Source: Chlorobiota bacterium (GTDB taxonomy: Bacteria; Bacteroidota; Bacteroidia; Bacteroidales; JAADJA01). Taken from it: a stretch of 6,649 bases of DNA. The notes beneath the pieces were generated by a model that was given only the letters and a program-made list of their open reading frames with translations, did not search any database and was not told where the DNA came from. Below are positions 1 to 5,562 of the stretch, in pieces; positions within the stretch are counted from its first letter, which is position 1, and each line of letters begins with the position of its first letter. The stretch spans positions 1-6,649 of the forward strand of contig JAUVIX010000212.1 of the NCBI GenBank assembly GCA_030592565.1, read 5' to 3'. Both the position numbers and the translations under genes were made by a program.

Positions 1-290
1 ACTGTAAACTCTTTGGCAGCCTGCTCTTTGGTTATGTATTCCGTTGATTTGATATATGGCGTTGCATCAAGAGTTTTTTGTAACCTGATGATACTTGCCT
101 CTTTGGCATTATCTTTCATTATAACCGAAAATCCGATATTCTCCTTCACATAATCCGATAATTTTTTTGCATGTAGGATGATGAGGCCAAGGAGGCCAAG
201 CATAAACAAAACCAGCGAAACACTTACTATCGTTGTTATGTAAGAGCTTGCCAACCGGCGTCTGTAAAATTTTTCTTCCTGCTTGCTCAT
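1..290 (-). CDS. ftsX: Cell division protein FtsX, N-terminal part (partial, 3' end outside window)
   Basis: The minus strand from the ATG at 288-290 reads open to the window edge, giving 96 complete codons. The protein begins MSKQEEKFYRRRLASSY, a charged cytoplasmic tail. One strongly hydrophobic segment follows at about residues 18-40 (ITTIVSVSLVLFMLGLLGL and on), then a soluble periplasmic segment containing LSDYVKENIGFSVIMKD and KSTEYITKEQAAKEF. This is the FtsX arrangement: cytoplasmic N-terminus, TM1, then the large extracytoplasmic domain. FtsX is the membrane partner of the ATPase FtsE and couples the division septum to peptidoglycan hydrolase activation. The remaining three TM segments would lie beyond the window. 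No ftsE is seen on the upstream side; the neighbour there is a divergent GNAT gene. The Shine-Dalgarno is weak. The family call rests on recognised sequence, and I am confident of it. Confidence 0.9.
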   Translation of the reverse strand, partial: MSKQEEKFYRRRLASSYITTIVSVSLVLFMLGLLGLIILHAKKLSDYVKENIGFSVIMKDNAKEASIIRLQKTLDATPYIKSTEYITKEQAAKEFT

Positions 291-306
291 AATATTACTC
301 TGACGG

Positions 307-314
307 CTAAAGTA
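307..314 (-). promoter_or_regulatory. Possible -7 box for ftsX (TACTTTAG)
   Basis: On the minus strand TACTTTAG differs from the Bacteroidota -7 consensus TAnnTTTG at one base and ends 16 nt before the ftsX ATG. No properly spaced TTTG -33 element is visible. It is the weakest promoter candidate in the window. Confidence 0.3.
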
Positions 315-357
315 ACATTTTTATTACAAAAATGAATAAATGGCTCAGAGTTATTAT

Positions 358-365
358 TAGCTTTG
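358..365 (+). promoter_or_regulatory. -7 promoter box for the GNAT gene (TAGCTTTG)
   Basis: This is an exact match to TAnnTTTG, ending 26 nt before the ATG at 392. It lies inside the longer in-frame extension that would begin at 332, so transcription from here could not supply that upstream start. No clear -33 TTTG is seen. Confidence 0.55.
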
Positions 366-381
366 TACTGTTTTATAAATA

Positions 382-386
382 CAGGA
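382..386 (+). promoter_or_regulatory. Ribosome binding site deciding the GNAT start (AGGAG)
   Basis: AGGAG lies 5 nt before the ATG at 392 and is the best Shine-Dalgarno on the plus strand here. It favours 392 over the in-frame ATG at 332. Confidence 0.65.
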
Positions 387-391
387 GAATA

Positions 392-826
392 ATGAAAATT
401 ATCAGTATCGAAAAATTTAAAACCGATAATAAGGAAAAGGCGGAGATAGCTTTTGCCATTCGCAGAAAGGTATTTGTTGAAGAACAGAATGTTGAACCTG
501 AAGAAGAGTATGATGAATTTGAAGACATATGTACACATTACCTGTTATATTACGATGGAAAGCCTGTGGCAACTGCAAGGTGGCAAATAACCGAAAAGGG
601 AATCAAACCGGGACGGTTTGCAATGCTGAAAGAGTGGCGTGGTAAAGGAATTGGCTCGGAATTCCTTAAACAAATTATGAAAGATATAATTCCGCTGAAT
701 AAACCGATATACCTTAACTCACAGGTTACTGCAGTGAATTATTATGCCCGTTTTGGATTTGTTAAAAAAGGCGATATTTTCCTCGAAGCAAACATTGAGC
801 ACTATCTTATGGAGTATGAAGGGTAA
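392..826 (+). CDS. GNAT-family N-acetyltransferase
   Basis: This is a 144-residue protein made of a single GNAT domain. It should transfer an acetyl group from acetyl-CoA to an amine; the acceptor is unknown. The acetyl-CoA pyrophosphate-binding motif A is clear at residues 83-88 (RGKGIG, preceded by AMLKEW). The N-terminal helix FAIRRKVFVEEQNV (about 21-34) and the late segment VNYYARFGFVKKGDIFLEANIEHY resemble the YjcF/ElaA-type group of small GNATs. The start at 392 is chosen because it has AGGAG 5 nt upstream and a -7 box at 358-365. The ATG at 332 would add 20 hydrophobic or basic residues not expected in the family. It is a single-gene unit that converges on the PHP gene with only 4 bp between stop codons. 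The fold is certain enough; the substrate cannot be told. Confidence 0.9.
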   Translation: MKIISIEKFKTDNKEKAEIAFAIRRKVFVEEQNVEPEEEYDEFEDICTHYLLYYDGKPVATARWQITEKGIKPGRFAMLKEWRGKGIGSEFLKQIMKDIIPLNKPIYLNSQVTAVNYYARFGFVKKGDIFLEANIEHYLMEYEG

Positions 827-830
827 TATA

Positions 831-1679
831 TCATTCCCTGATGTTTTGCTTCTTCCACCCTTCTTTCCTGAAATACAGTAACTCCAGAAATCCAATATCC
901 TTTAGCATCTCAAGAGTATCATCGAAGTAGCCATCAAGTTCTTCAGGCTTGTGAGCATCGGAGCTAAGGGTGATAGGTATTTGCAAGTGGTGTATCTGCT
1001 CAAGTAGAAAAGGAGATGGGAATGTTTTATTGGAACGGCCTTTATATAAGCCACGGGTATTGACTTCAATAATGCTTCCGGTTTCTTTAATCATCTTAAG
1101 AACTTTCCACACATTATCTTTATACCAGCCCTCTTCTTCTATGAAGTAGCGGTCTCTGTTATGCATTCCAATTTTATCAATATGAGCAATTATATCCAAT
1201 TTTTGGGTTGCAACCATCTCTGTTATTTGCCACCAGTATGTTTCGACAGCTTTACGAATGTTACCGTCAAACAATGTTTTTAGTCCATTGTCGTAAACTG
1301 AGGAGTCTGAACCATCAATAAACCAAAGTTTATTATTATCCCTGTTTTTTACAAGATGTACTCCCCCGATAGTGTAATCCAGCAAGGCTCTATCAATAAA
1401 ATAATCAAATGAATGTGTAATTCCCGGGATATAGTCAATTTCAAGGGAGAGAAATATATTTATTTGTGCTGAATATTTGTCTTTTAACCTTCTGACAGTA
1501 TCAGTATATTCTTCCAGCTTTTCATCCTTTATTGAAAATTTATTTTCAAAGGGGACAGGTGCATGGCCTGAGAATCCGAGAGTATGGAAGTTGAGCTCCA
1601 GTGCCTTTTTAACATACTCTTCCGGCTCAGCATTACCATCGCAAAAAATTGTGTGTGTATGATGATTGAAATACTGCAT
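831..1679 (-). CDS. PHP-domain phosphatase, histidinol-phosphatase (HisJ/HisK) family
   Basis: This is a 282-residue PHP-superfamily metal-dependent phosphoesterase. The metal-ligand positions are all present: HTH at 7-9, H39 (GFSGHAP), E80 (LEIDY), H108 (GGVHLV), H166 (IIAHIDKIG) and DAH at 241-243. The order and length fit the HisJ-type histidinol-phosphatase family, which converts L-histidinol phosphate to histidinol in histidine synthesis. No his genes are nearby and many Bacteroidota use a bifunctional HisB for this step, so the true substrate is open. The gene lies 67 nt downstream of the U32 gene on the same strand and is probably co-transcribed. The start is the ATG at 1677-1679, just before QYFNHHTHT. 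It has no good Shine-Dalgarno. An in-frame TTG at 1760 would add 27 residues and overlap the upstream gene, and I consider it less likely. Confidence 0.85.
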   Translation of the reverse strand: MQYFNHHTHTIFCDGNAEPEEYVKKALELNFHTLGFSGHAPVPFENKFSIKDEKLEEYTDTVRRLKDKYSAQINIFLSLEIDYIPGITHSFDYFIDRALLDYTIGGVHLVKNRDNNKLWFIDGSDSSVYDNGLKTLFDGNIRKAVETYWWQITEMVATQKLDIIAHIDKIGMHNRDRYFIEEEGWYKDNVWKVLKMIKETGSIIEVNTRGLYKGRSNKTFPSPFLLEQIHHLQIPITLSSDAHKPEELDGYFDDTLEMLKDIGFLELLYFRKEGWKKQNIRE

Positions 1680-1746
1680 AAAGGCATTCAAATTTTTAGT
1701 TTTTAATATGTTGCATGAATAACATGGTTTACAGCTAAAAACATTC

Positions 1747-2997
1747 TTATTCTTCCTCAATAACCTCCACTACTTTATAAACCTTATCACCCCTGCGAAT
1801 AAGATCTTTTACCGGAATGGAGCAAATGTCACCTTTGGAGGTCTTTCCCACTTTTTTGTTGTCTACCCTTATTTCAGGAACCAAGTCTTCATAGACACCT
1901 GTGGTGTCTCCAATTATTCTGTACTCTTCTCCAACAGATAAATCCTGAGTCTCCATTTTTATTTCGGCAACTCCGATATTTTTATAAAAGTTTGTTACTT
2001 TCCCCACATAGACCTTTCTTTTGGTTGCCTGTGAGCCATATTTTTCGGTCCATTCACCAAACGTCTTACCCATATAATATCCGTTCCAGAATCCTCGATT
2101 GTAAACCGTTGCAAGCTCGGCGTTCCATTTTTCTATATTTTCCTGAGTGAAATCATCATTAAAACATGCATCAACAGCTTTTCTGTAAACGGAAGTCACT
2201 GTTTTTACATAATCGGGAGCTCTGCCCCGTCCCTCAATCTTTAGTACCCTGACTCCGGCTTTCAGAACTTTGTCAAGAATGTCAACTGTTTTCATGTCCT
2301 TGGGCGACATTATGTATTCATTGTCTATTTCCAGCTCAATTCCCGAATCATCAGTAACCTTATATGGCCTTCGGCATTGTTGTAGGCAGGCGCCGCGATT
2401 GGCAGATGAATCAAGGTTGTCAAGGCTCAGGTAACACTTCCCGGAAATTGCCATACATAGGGCACCATGTACAAATACCTCTATCTCCACAAGTCTGCCG
2501 GAAGGGCCTTTTATCTGTTGTTCTTCAATGGTTTTTGTTATTGCTGCGACCTGTCGCAGGCTCAATTCACGTGCTGTAACCATCACATCAGCAAATTGAG
2601 AATAAAACTTTACAGCCTCAATATTGGTAACATTTGTTTGCGTTGACATATGTACCTCCATCCCGACTGTCCGTGCATACTGGATGACTGACATATCAGT
2701 AGCAATAATGGCTGAAATTCCATGCTCTTTTGCCTTTTCAACCAGCACACGCATCTCTGTCAGTTCATTATCGTAAATGACGGTATTTAGCGTAAGATAA
2801 GTCTTAATGTTATGTTCCCTGCAAATATTTGTTATGTTTCTCAGATCGTTCAAGGTAAAATTCTGGCTCGACTTTGAACGCATATTAAGATGGCCAATAC
2901 CAAAATAAACCGAATCGGCCCCACCCTGAATGGCAGCCATCAGCGATCCAAAGGATCCCACCGGGGACATTATTTCTATGTTGTTGGATTTACCCAA
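1747..2997 (-). CDS. Peptidase U32 family protein, TrhP/YegQ-like (probable Fe-S tRNA-hydroxylation type)
   Basis: This 416-residue protein opens with IEIMSPVGSFGSLMAAIQGG and ADSVYFG, the TIM-barrel start of the U32 family. The U32 signature EVFVHGALCMAISGKCYLS spans about 173-191. Four cysteines, C181, C188, C204 and C208 (in RGACLQQCRRPY), are placed where U32 enzymes such as UbiU/UbiV bind a 4Fe-4S cluster. Residues about 328-412 form the small C-terminal U32 beta domain. Despite the 'peptidase' name, characterised relatives act in hydroxylation: TrhP makes 5-hydroxyuridine in tRNA using prephenate, RlhA modifies 23S rRNA, and UbiU/V act on ubiquinone precursors. Size and layout fit TrhP best, but this is inference. 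The start is a TTG with AAGGA 5 nt upstream; an in-frame TGA lies a few codons before it. It leads a two-gene unit with the PHP gene. Confidence 0.88.
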   Translation of the reverse strand: MGKSNNIEIMSPVGSFGSLMAAIQGGADSVYFGIGHLNMRSKSSQNFTLNDLRNITNICREHNIKTYLTLNTVIYDNELTEMRVLVEKAKEHGISAIIATDMSVIQYARTVGMEVHMSTQTNVTNIEAVKFYSQFADVMVTARELSLRQVAAITKTIEEQQIKGPSGRLVEIEVFVHGALCMAISGKCYLSLDNLDSSANRGACLQQCRRPYKVTDDSGIELEIDNEYIMSPKDMKTVDILDKVLKAGVRVLKIEGRGRAPDYVKTVTSVYRKAVDACFNDDFTQENIEKWNAELATVYNRGFWNGYYMGKTFGEWTEKYGSQATKRKVYVGKVTNFYKNIGVAEIKMETQDLSVGEEYRIIGDTTGVYEDLVPEIRVDNKKVGKTSKGDICSIPVKDLIRRGDKVYKVVEVIEEE

Positions 2998-3002
2998 AAT
3001 AT

Positions 3003-3007
3003 TCCTT
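3003..3007 (-). promoter_or_regulatory. Ribosome binding site for the U32 gene's TTG start (AAGGA)
   Basis: AAGGA on the minus strand lies 5 nt before the TTG at 2995-2997. No ATG is in frame between the upstream stop and IEIM, so this site is the main support for the non-ATG start. Confidence 0.6.
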
Positions 3008-3023
3008 GTTAAAAATCAGGCTG

Positions 3024-3031
3024 CAAAATTA
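3024..3031 (-). promoter_or_regulatory. -7 promoter box for the U32-PHP unit (TAATTTTG)
   Basis: This is an exact TAnnTTTG match on the minus strand, ending 26 nt before the TTG start. That gives a leader of roughly 20 nt carrying the AAGGA site. No convincing -33 TTTG is visible. Confidence 0.55.
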
Positions 3032-3182
3032 ACATAAATCCATTGAGTAGGGGAGTTTAAGTGAAACTTGTAAATCGTTTGTCAATTGCGAACCCGGATT
3101 GATTAAATAGGTTTCGTCTATGTTGGTTAAACTTTTTTAAAACGCCTTTAGTCCATTAAAGTCATCCTGTTTTACTTTTTCT

Positions 3183-3190
3183 TACCTTTG
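3183..3190 (+). promoter_or_regulatory. -7 promoter box abutting the SRAP start (TACCTTTG)
   Basis: This is an exact TAnnTTTG match whose last base is only 4 nt before the ATG at 3195. Transcription starting the usual few bases downstream would begin at or next to the start codon, giving a leaderless message. A weaker TACTTTTT (7/8) at 3173-3180 could give a slightly longer leader. Confidence 0.55.
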
Positions 3191-3194
3191 TCTT

Positions 3195-3860
3195 ATGTGC
3201 GGAAGATTTTCATTTGCGGTTATTGCAGAAATAATTGAAGAACATTTCCATGTCAGGGTGGACACAAACACCTATAAACCAAGATATAATTGCGCCCCGA
3301 CACAAAAACTTGCTGTCATTTCAAATCAAAATCCAGAGGAGTTGAGCTTTTTTAGGTGGGGATTAATTCCTTTTTGGGCTAAAGATAAATCAATCGGAAA
3401 TAAACTGATAAACGCAAAAGCTGAGACCATTGATCAAAAGCCCTCTTTCAAAACCTCTTTCAAACAGAAGCGGTGTCTTGTGTTGAGTGATGGGTTTTAC
3501 GAATGGAAAAAGATAAATTCAAAGGAGAAAATTCCCTACAGAATTATTATGAATAATGGTTCTCCTTTTGCTATGGCAGGAATTTGGGACAGATGGAAAG
3601 ATGAGTCTGGTGAAAGTATTGACTCTTTTGCCATTATTACAACTGAACCAAACGACCTGATGAAAAATATTCATACCAGAATGCCGGTCATCTTAAAACC
3701 CGGAGAGGAGAGGTTGTGGATTGAAGAACAGAATCCTGGAATCCTGAAATCACTATTAATGCCCATTGACTCTAACCTACTTTTGACGTACCCCGTGTCA
3801 AAACTTGTTAATTCACCGGCCAATGATTCACCGGAAGTTTTGAAAAGGGCGGGGAACTAA
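3195..3860 (+). CDS. SRAP domain protein (HMCES/YedK type, abasic-site protein crosslinker)
   Basis: This 221-residue protein covers a complete SRAP domain. The family recognises abasic sites in single-stranded DNA and shields them through a thiazolidine bond made by Cys2 after Met1 is removed. The sequence starts MCGRF, so Cys2 fixes the start codon at 3195. Other conserved positions are present: N33 in YNCAPTQ, RWGLIPFWAKD (54-64), N73 in INAKAET, E103 in DGFYEWKK, and H160 in HTRMPVIL. These match the C2/N/E/H active-site set of E. coli YedK. It ends with tandem stops TAA-TAG. It has its own promoter box and no Shine-Dalgarno, and lies divergent from the U32 gene. It is called an 'SOS response-associated peptidase' in older annotation. 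No other repair gene or recognisable LexA site is beside it here. Confidence 0.95.
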   Translation: MCGRFSFAVIAEIIEEHFHVRVDTNTYKPRYNCAPTQKLAVISNQNPEELSFFRWGLIPFWAKDKSIGNKLINAKAETIDQKPSFKTSFKQKRCLVLSDGFYEWKKINSKEKIPYRIIMNNGSPFAMAGIWDRWKDESGESIDSFAIITTEPNDLMKNIHTRMPVILKPGEERLWIEEQNPGILKSLLMPIDSNLLLTYPVSKLVNSPANDSPEVLKRAGN

Positions 3861-3888
3861 TAGATTCAGGGTAAAAGTTATTTATTTT

Positions 3889-3909
3889 GCCGACTGCCAA
3901 CTGCCGATT
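3889..3909. repeat. Three-copy imperfect heptamer tandem repeat
   Basis: Three consecutive 7-mers, GCCGACT, GCCAACT and GCCGATT, lie in the 56-bp gap between the convergent SRAP and acyltransferase genes. Each of the later copies differs from the first by one base. No stem-loop terminator is evident in this gap, so how the two convergent transcripts end is not shown. Confidence 0.6.
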
Positions 3910-3916
3910 TGCTATT

Positions 3917-4900
3917 TTAACCCACCATCAAATTACACCCCCGAATATCGCTGCTGTCGAAACGACCAAGAACTTCAAACGAGCCGTCGTCATATTTTTT
4001 GCCCAGGTCTTGTGTTGCGATGAAAGAGCAGGAGTGGACATTAGCAAGGTCTATGATGTTTATCCCTCCTGTTTTACCATTTTTAATTAGCGACAAAGGA
4101 TCATTTGTATCGCGTATCAGAATTTTCATCCAGGGAGGAGTGCGGAATATGCCGTCACCCTTCGAATAGGCCTGCGACAACAGTTCTGTCATTCCGTATT
4201 CTGAATGGACTTTACTTATTCCGAATTTGTTTTTCAGAAATTCGTGCATCTCCTCTCTCACCATCTCCTTACGACGTCCCTTCATACCACCTGTTTCCAT
4301 AACAACTGCTTTTTTAAGGTTCAGATCATATTTTTCTGCCAGATCAAGCAGGGCATAAGTTACTCCCAGCAGGAAAACACTATTGGAGTCTTTTTTTGTA
4401 AGCAAATCAGCAAGTTCGTTATAGTTGTCAAGAAAAAAGCCACTGTCAGTATTTTCTGACAAATCAATTAGCTTTCCAGCCATAAAAACCAGCGACGACC
4501 CTTCACGTTCCAGATAGGAGGGAAGCAATGCCAGAATTCTATATTTTGCCGGACTTCCATAAAAAAACTGAAAACCCTTCACAAAGCTTTTTTCATATAG
4601 TGATAAATTAGCAATAAAATGCAGGCTTTGAGATGTTCCTGTTGTGCCACTGCTTAAAAAAACGCTTTCCTCTTTTAATCCTTTTGCCATCACTTTGTGG
4701 GTTTTAAAAAATTCAATGGGAAGAAAAGGAATGTGGTCAAAACTCTTTATAGAATGAATATCATCGGTTATGGAATCAACAAATTGTTTGTAAATTTCAA
4801 CAGTATTATACTGATAATTAAAAATTTCAAGAGATACATTATTAAACTCCCTTTCGGAAGAGATTGTGAAAATCCGGCTTTCGATATCCTTTGTATTCAT
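3917..4900 (-). CDS. LuxE-type acyl-protein synthetase / acyltransferase-like protein (ANL superfamily)
   Basis: This 327-residue protein carries the adenylation core of ANL enzymes. It has the phosphate loop SSGTTG (83-88), ETGGMKGRRK (202-211), the EYGMTE signature (234-239), the adenosine-binding aspartate in TQDLG (D298), and GRFDSSDIRGCN (312-323), where the hinge region begins. The usual ~100-residue C-terminal lid domain with its catalytic lysine is absent; the protein stops five residues after C322. This fits the LuxE family, which activates a fatty acid with ATP and holds it on a cysteine near the C-terminus. In luminous bacteria LuxE works with a LuxC reductase, but no lux gene is here, so the physiological acyl acceptor is unknown. 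The ATG at 4900 is preferred. The in-frame TTG at 4921 lies inside the promoter -7 box and cannot be the start if that promoter is used. Confidence 0.88.
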   Translation of the reverse strand: MNTKDIESRIFTISSEREFNNVSLEIFNYQYNTVEIYKQFVDSITDDIHSIKSFDHIPFLPIEFFKTHKVMAKGLKEESVFLSSGTTGTSQSLHFIANLSLYEKSFVKGFQFFYGSPAKYRILALLPSYLEREGSSLVFMAGKLIDLSENTDSGFFLDNYNELADLLTKKDSNSVFLLGVTYALLDLAEKYDLNLKKAVVMETGGMKGRRKEMVREEMHEFLKNKFGISKVHSEYGMTELLSQAYSKGDGIFRTPPWMKILIRDTNDPLSLIKNGKTGGINIIDLANVHSCSFIATQDLGKKYDDGSFEVLGRFDSSDIRGCNLMVG

Positions 4901-4918
4901 TCTTAATGTGTAATTTTG

Positions 4919-4926
4919 CAAAGATA
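4919..4926 (-). promoter_or_regulatory. -7 promoter box for the acyltransferase gene (TATCTTTG)
   Basis: This is an exact TAnnTTTG match on the minus strand, ending 18 nt before the ATG at 4900. A TTG trinucleotide 16 nt upstream (4943-4945) is a possible but short-spaced -33 element. The box lies back to back with the lipoprotein promoter. Confidence 0.6.
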
Positions 4927-4931
4927 AGGAA

Positions 4932-4961
4932 ACAATAATTTACAAGTACGTACAATAATTT
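4932..4961. repeat. Direct 10-bp repeat, 20-bp period, flanking a GTACGTAC palindrome
   Basis: ACAATAATTT occurs exactly at 4932-4941 and again at 4952-4961. The 8-bp perfect palindrome GTACGTAC (4946-4953) lies mostly between them and overlaps the second copy by two bases. The block fills the space between two divergent -7 boxes. Such phased repeats could bind a regulator, but AT-rich chance is also possible. Confidence 0.5.
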
Positions 4962-4973
4962 TGTTAATTTTGT
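4956..4973 (+). promoter_or_regulatory. Tandem duplicated -7 box for the lipoprotein gene
   Basis: The 9-mer TAATTTTGT is repeated exactly twice in tandem (4956-4964 and 4965-4973). Each copy contains a full TAnnTTTG match, and the boxes end 35 and 26 nt before the ATG at 4999. The downstream copy has the spacing seen at other genes in this window. Two transcription starts 9 nt apart are possible. Confidence 0.5.
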
Positions 4974-4998
4974 CTTTTATCTATTGAATACAGGATAA

Positions 4999-5520
4999 AT
5001 GAAGAAAATATTTTTTAAAAATATAATTCTTATAATTGCTATTGCAGGTATGTTTTATGCCTGTAGGAAAAAGGATGTATATCCTGTTGAGCCTGAAATT
5101 AAATTTGAAAATTTCTTAACTATTTACAACTACGGACAGAGCTATCCTGAGAGGGGTGTTCTGGTTTTTTCATTTACCGACGGTGACGGCGATATTGGAC
5201 TTTTTCAGTACGATACTATTCCGCCATATGATTACAACCTTTTTATCTCATATTTTGAAATTCAGAATGGTGACACTATAGAAGTTTTTCTGACCCAAAC
5301 CGACCCGTCAACAGGAGATGTGGACACACTTAATTTCAACGGGCGAATTCCCATTCTTACCCCACTCAGCTCAAACAAATCAATAAGCGGGGAGGTTGAG
5401 GATACCCTTTTTATTCATGACCCAACCTCGCCTTTCGATACCATTATGTTTAAAGCGTACATAGTTGACAGGGCATTGCATCACAGTAATACCATTACTA
5501 CTCCGTTGATTGTGCGTTAA
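4999..5520 (+). CDS. Small lipoprotein of unknown function with DGDGDIG motif
   Basis: This is a 173-residue predicted lipoprotein. Residues 1-21 form a signal peptide with lysines at 2, 3 and 7 and a hydrophobic core at about 8-20. It ends in a lipobox-like MFYAC with the lipidated cysteine at position 22, so the mature protein should be membrane-anchored, in the outer membrane or the periplasm. After a short charged and proline-containing linker the rest is beta-rich. It contains VFSFTDGDGDIGL (about 56-68), an Asp/Gly loop seen in many Bacteroidota lipoproteins that could bind calcium. A later TQTDPSTGDVDTL segment is similarly Asp-rich. No enzyme motif is seen and I cannot assign a function. 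AGGA lies only 3 nt before the ATG, while a promoter lies at the usual distance. It appears to be a single-gene unit. Confidence 0.85.
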   Translation: MKKIFFKNIILIIAIAGMFYACRKKDVYPVEPEIKFENFLTIYNYGQSYPERGVLVFSFTDGDGDIGLFQYDTIPPYDYNLFISYFEIQNGDTIEVFLTQTDPSTGDVDTLNFNGRIPILTPLSSNKSISGEVEDTLFIHDPTSPFDTIMFKAYIVDRALHHSNTITTPLIVR

Positions 5521-5562
5521 TAGTTTTGTTTGTTGAAATGGTTTGGGCTGCCGTTTGTTTCT

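Noticed and set aside
332..391. Upstream in-frame ATG extending the GNAT protein by 20 residues.
   Set aside because: The -7 box at 358-365 lies inside it, AGGAG favours 392, and the added residues do not look like a GNAT N-terminus.
2364..2579. 71-codon plus-strand frame inside the U32 gene.
   Set aside because: It is antisense to the U32 signature region, with no supporting signal.
3146..3161. CTTTA-GTCCAT-TAAAG small hairpin in the U32/SRAP divergent gap.
   Set aside because: A 5-bp AT-rich stem of this kind is expected by chance, and nothing links it to either promoter.
3887..4459. Open frames on the plus strand over the 3' half of the acyltransferase gene (3887-4090, 4105-4302, 4205-4459).
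   Set aside because: They are shadows of the ANL-family gene on the other strand, with low-complexity or implausible protein composition.
3917..4900. Bioluminescence (lux) function suggested by LuxE similarity.
   Set aside because: No luxA, B, C or D-like gene is present, and LuxE-like proteins are found in many non-luminous Bacteroidota.
4901..4921. TTG start seven codons upstream of the acyltransferase ATG.
   Set aside because: The TTG is part of the TATCTTTG promoter box, so it would not be in the transcript.
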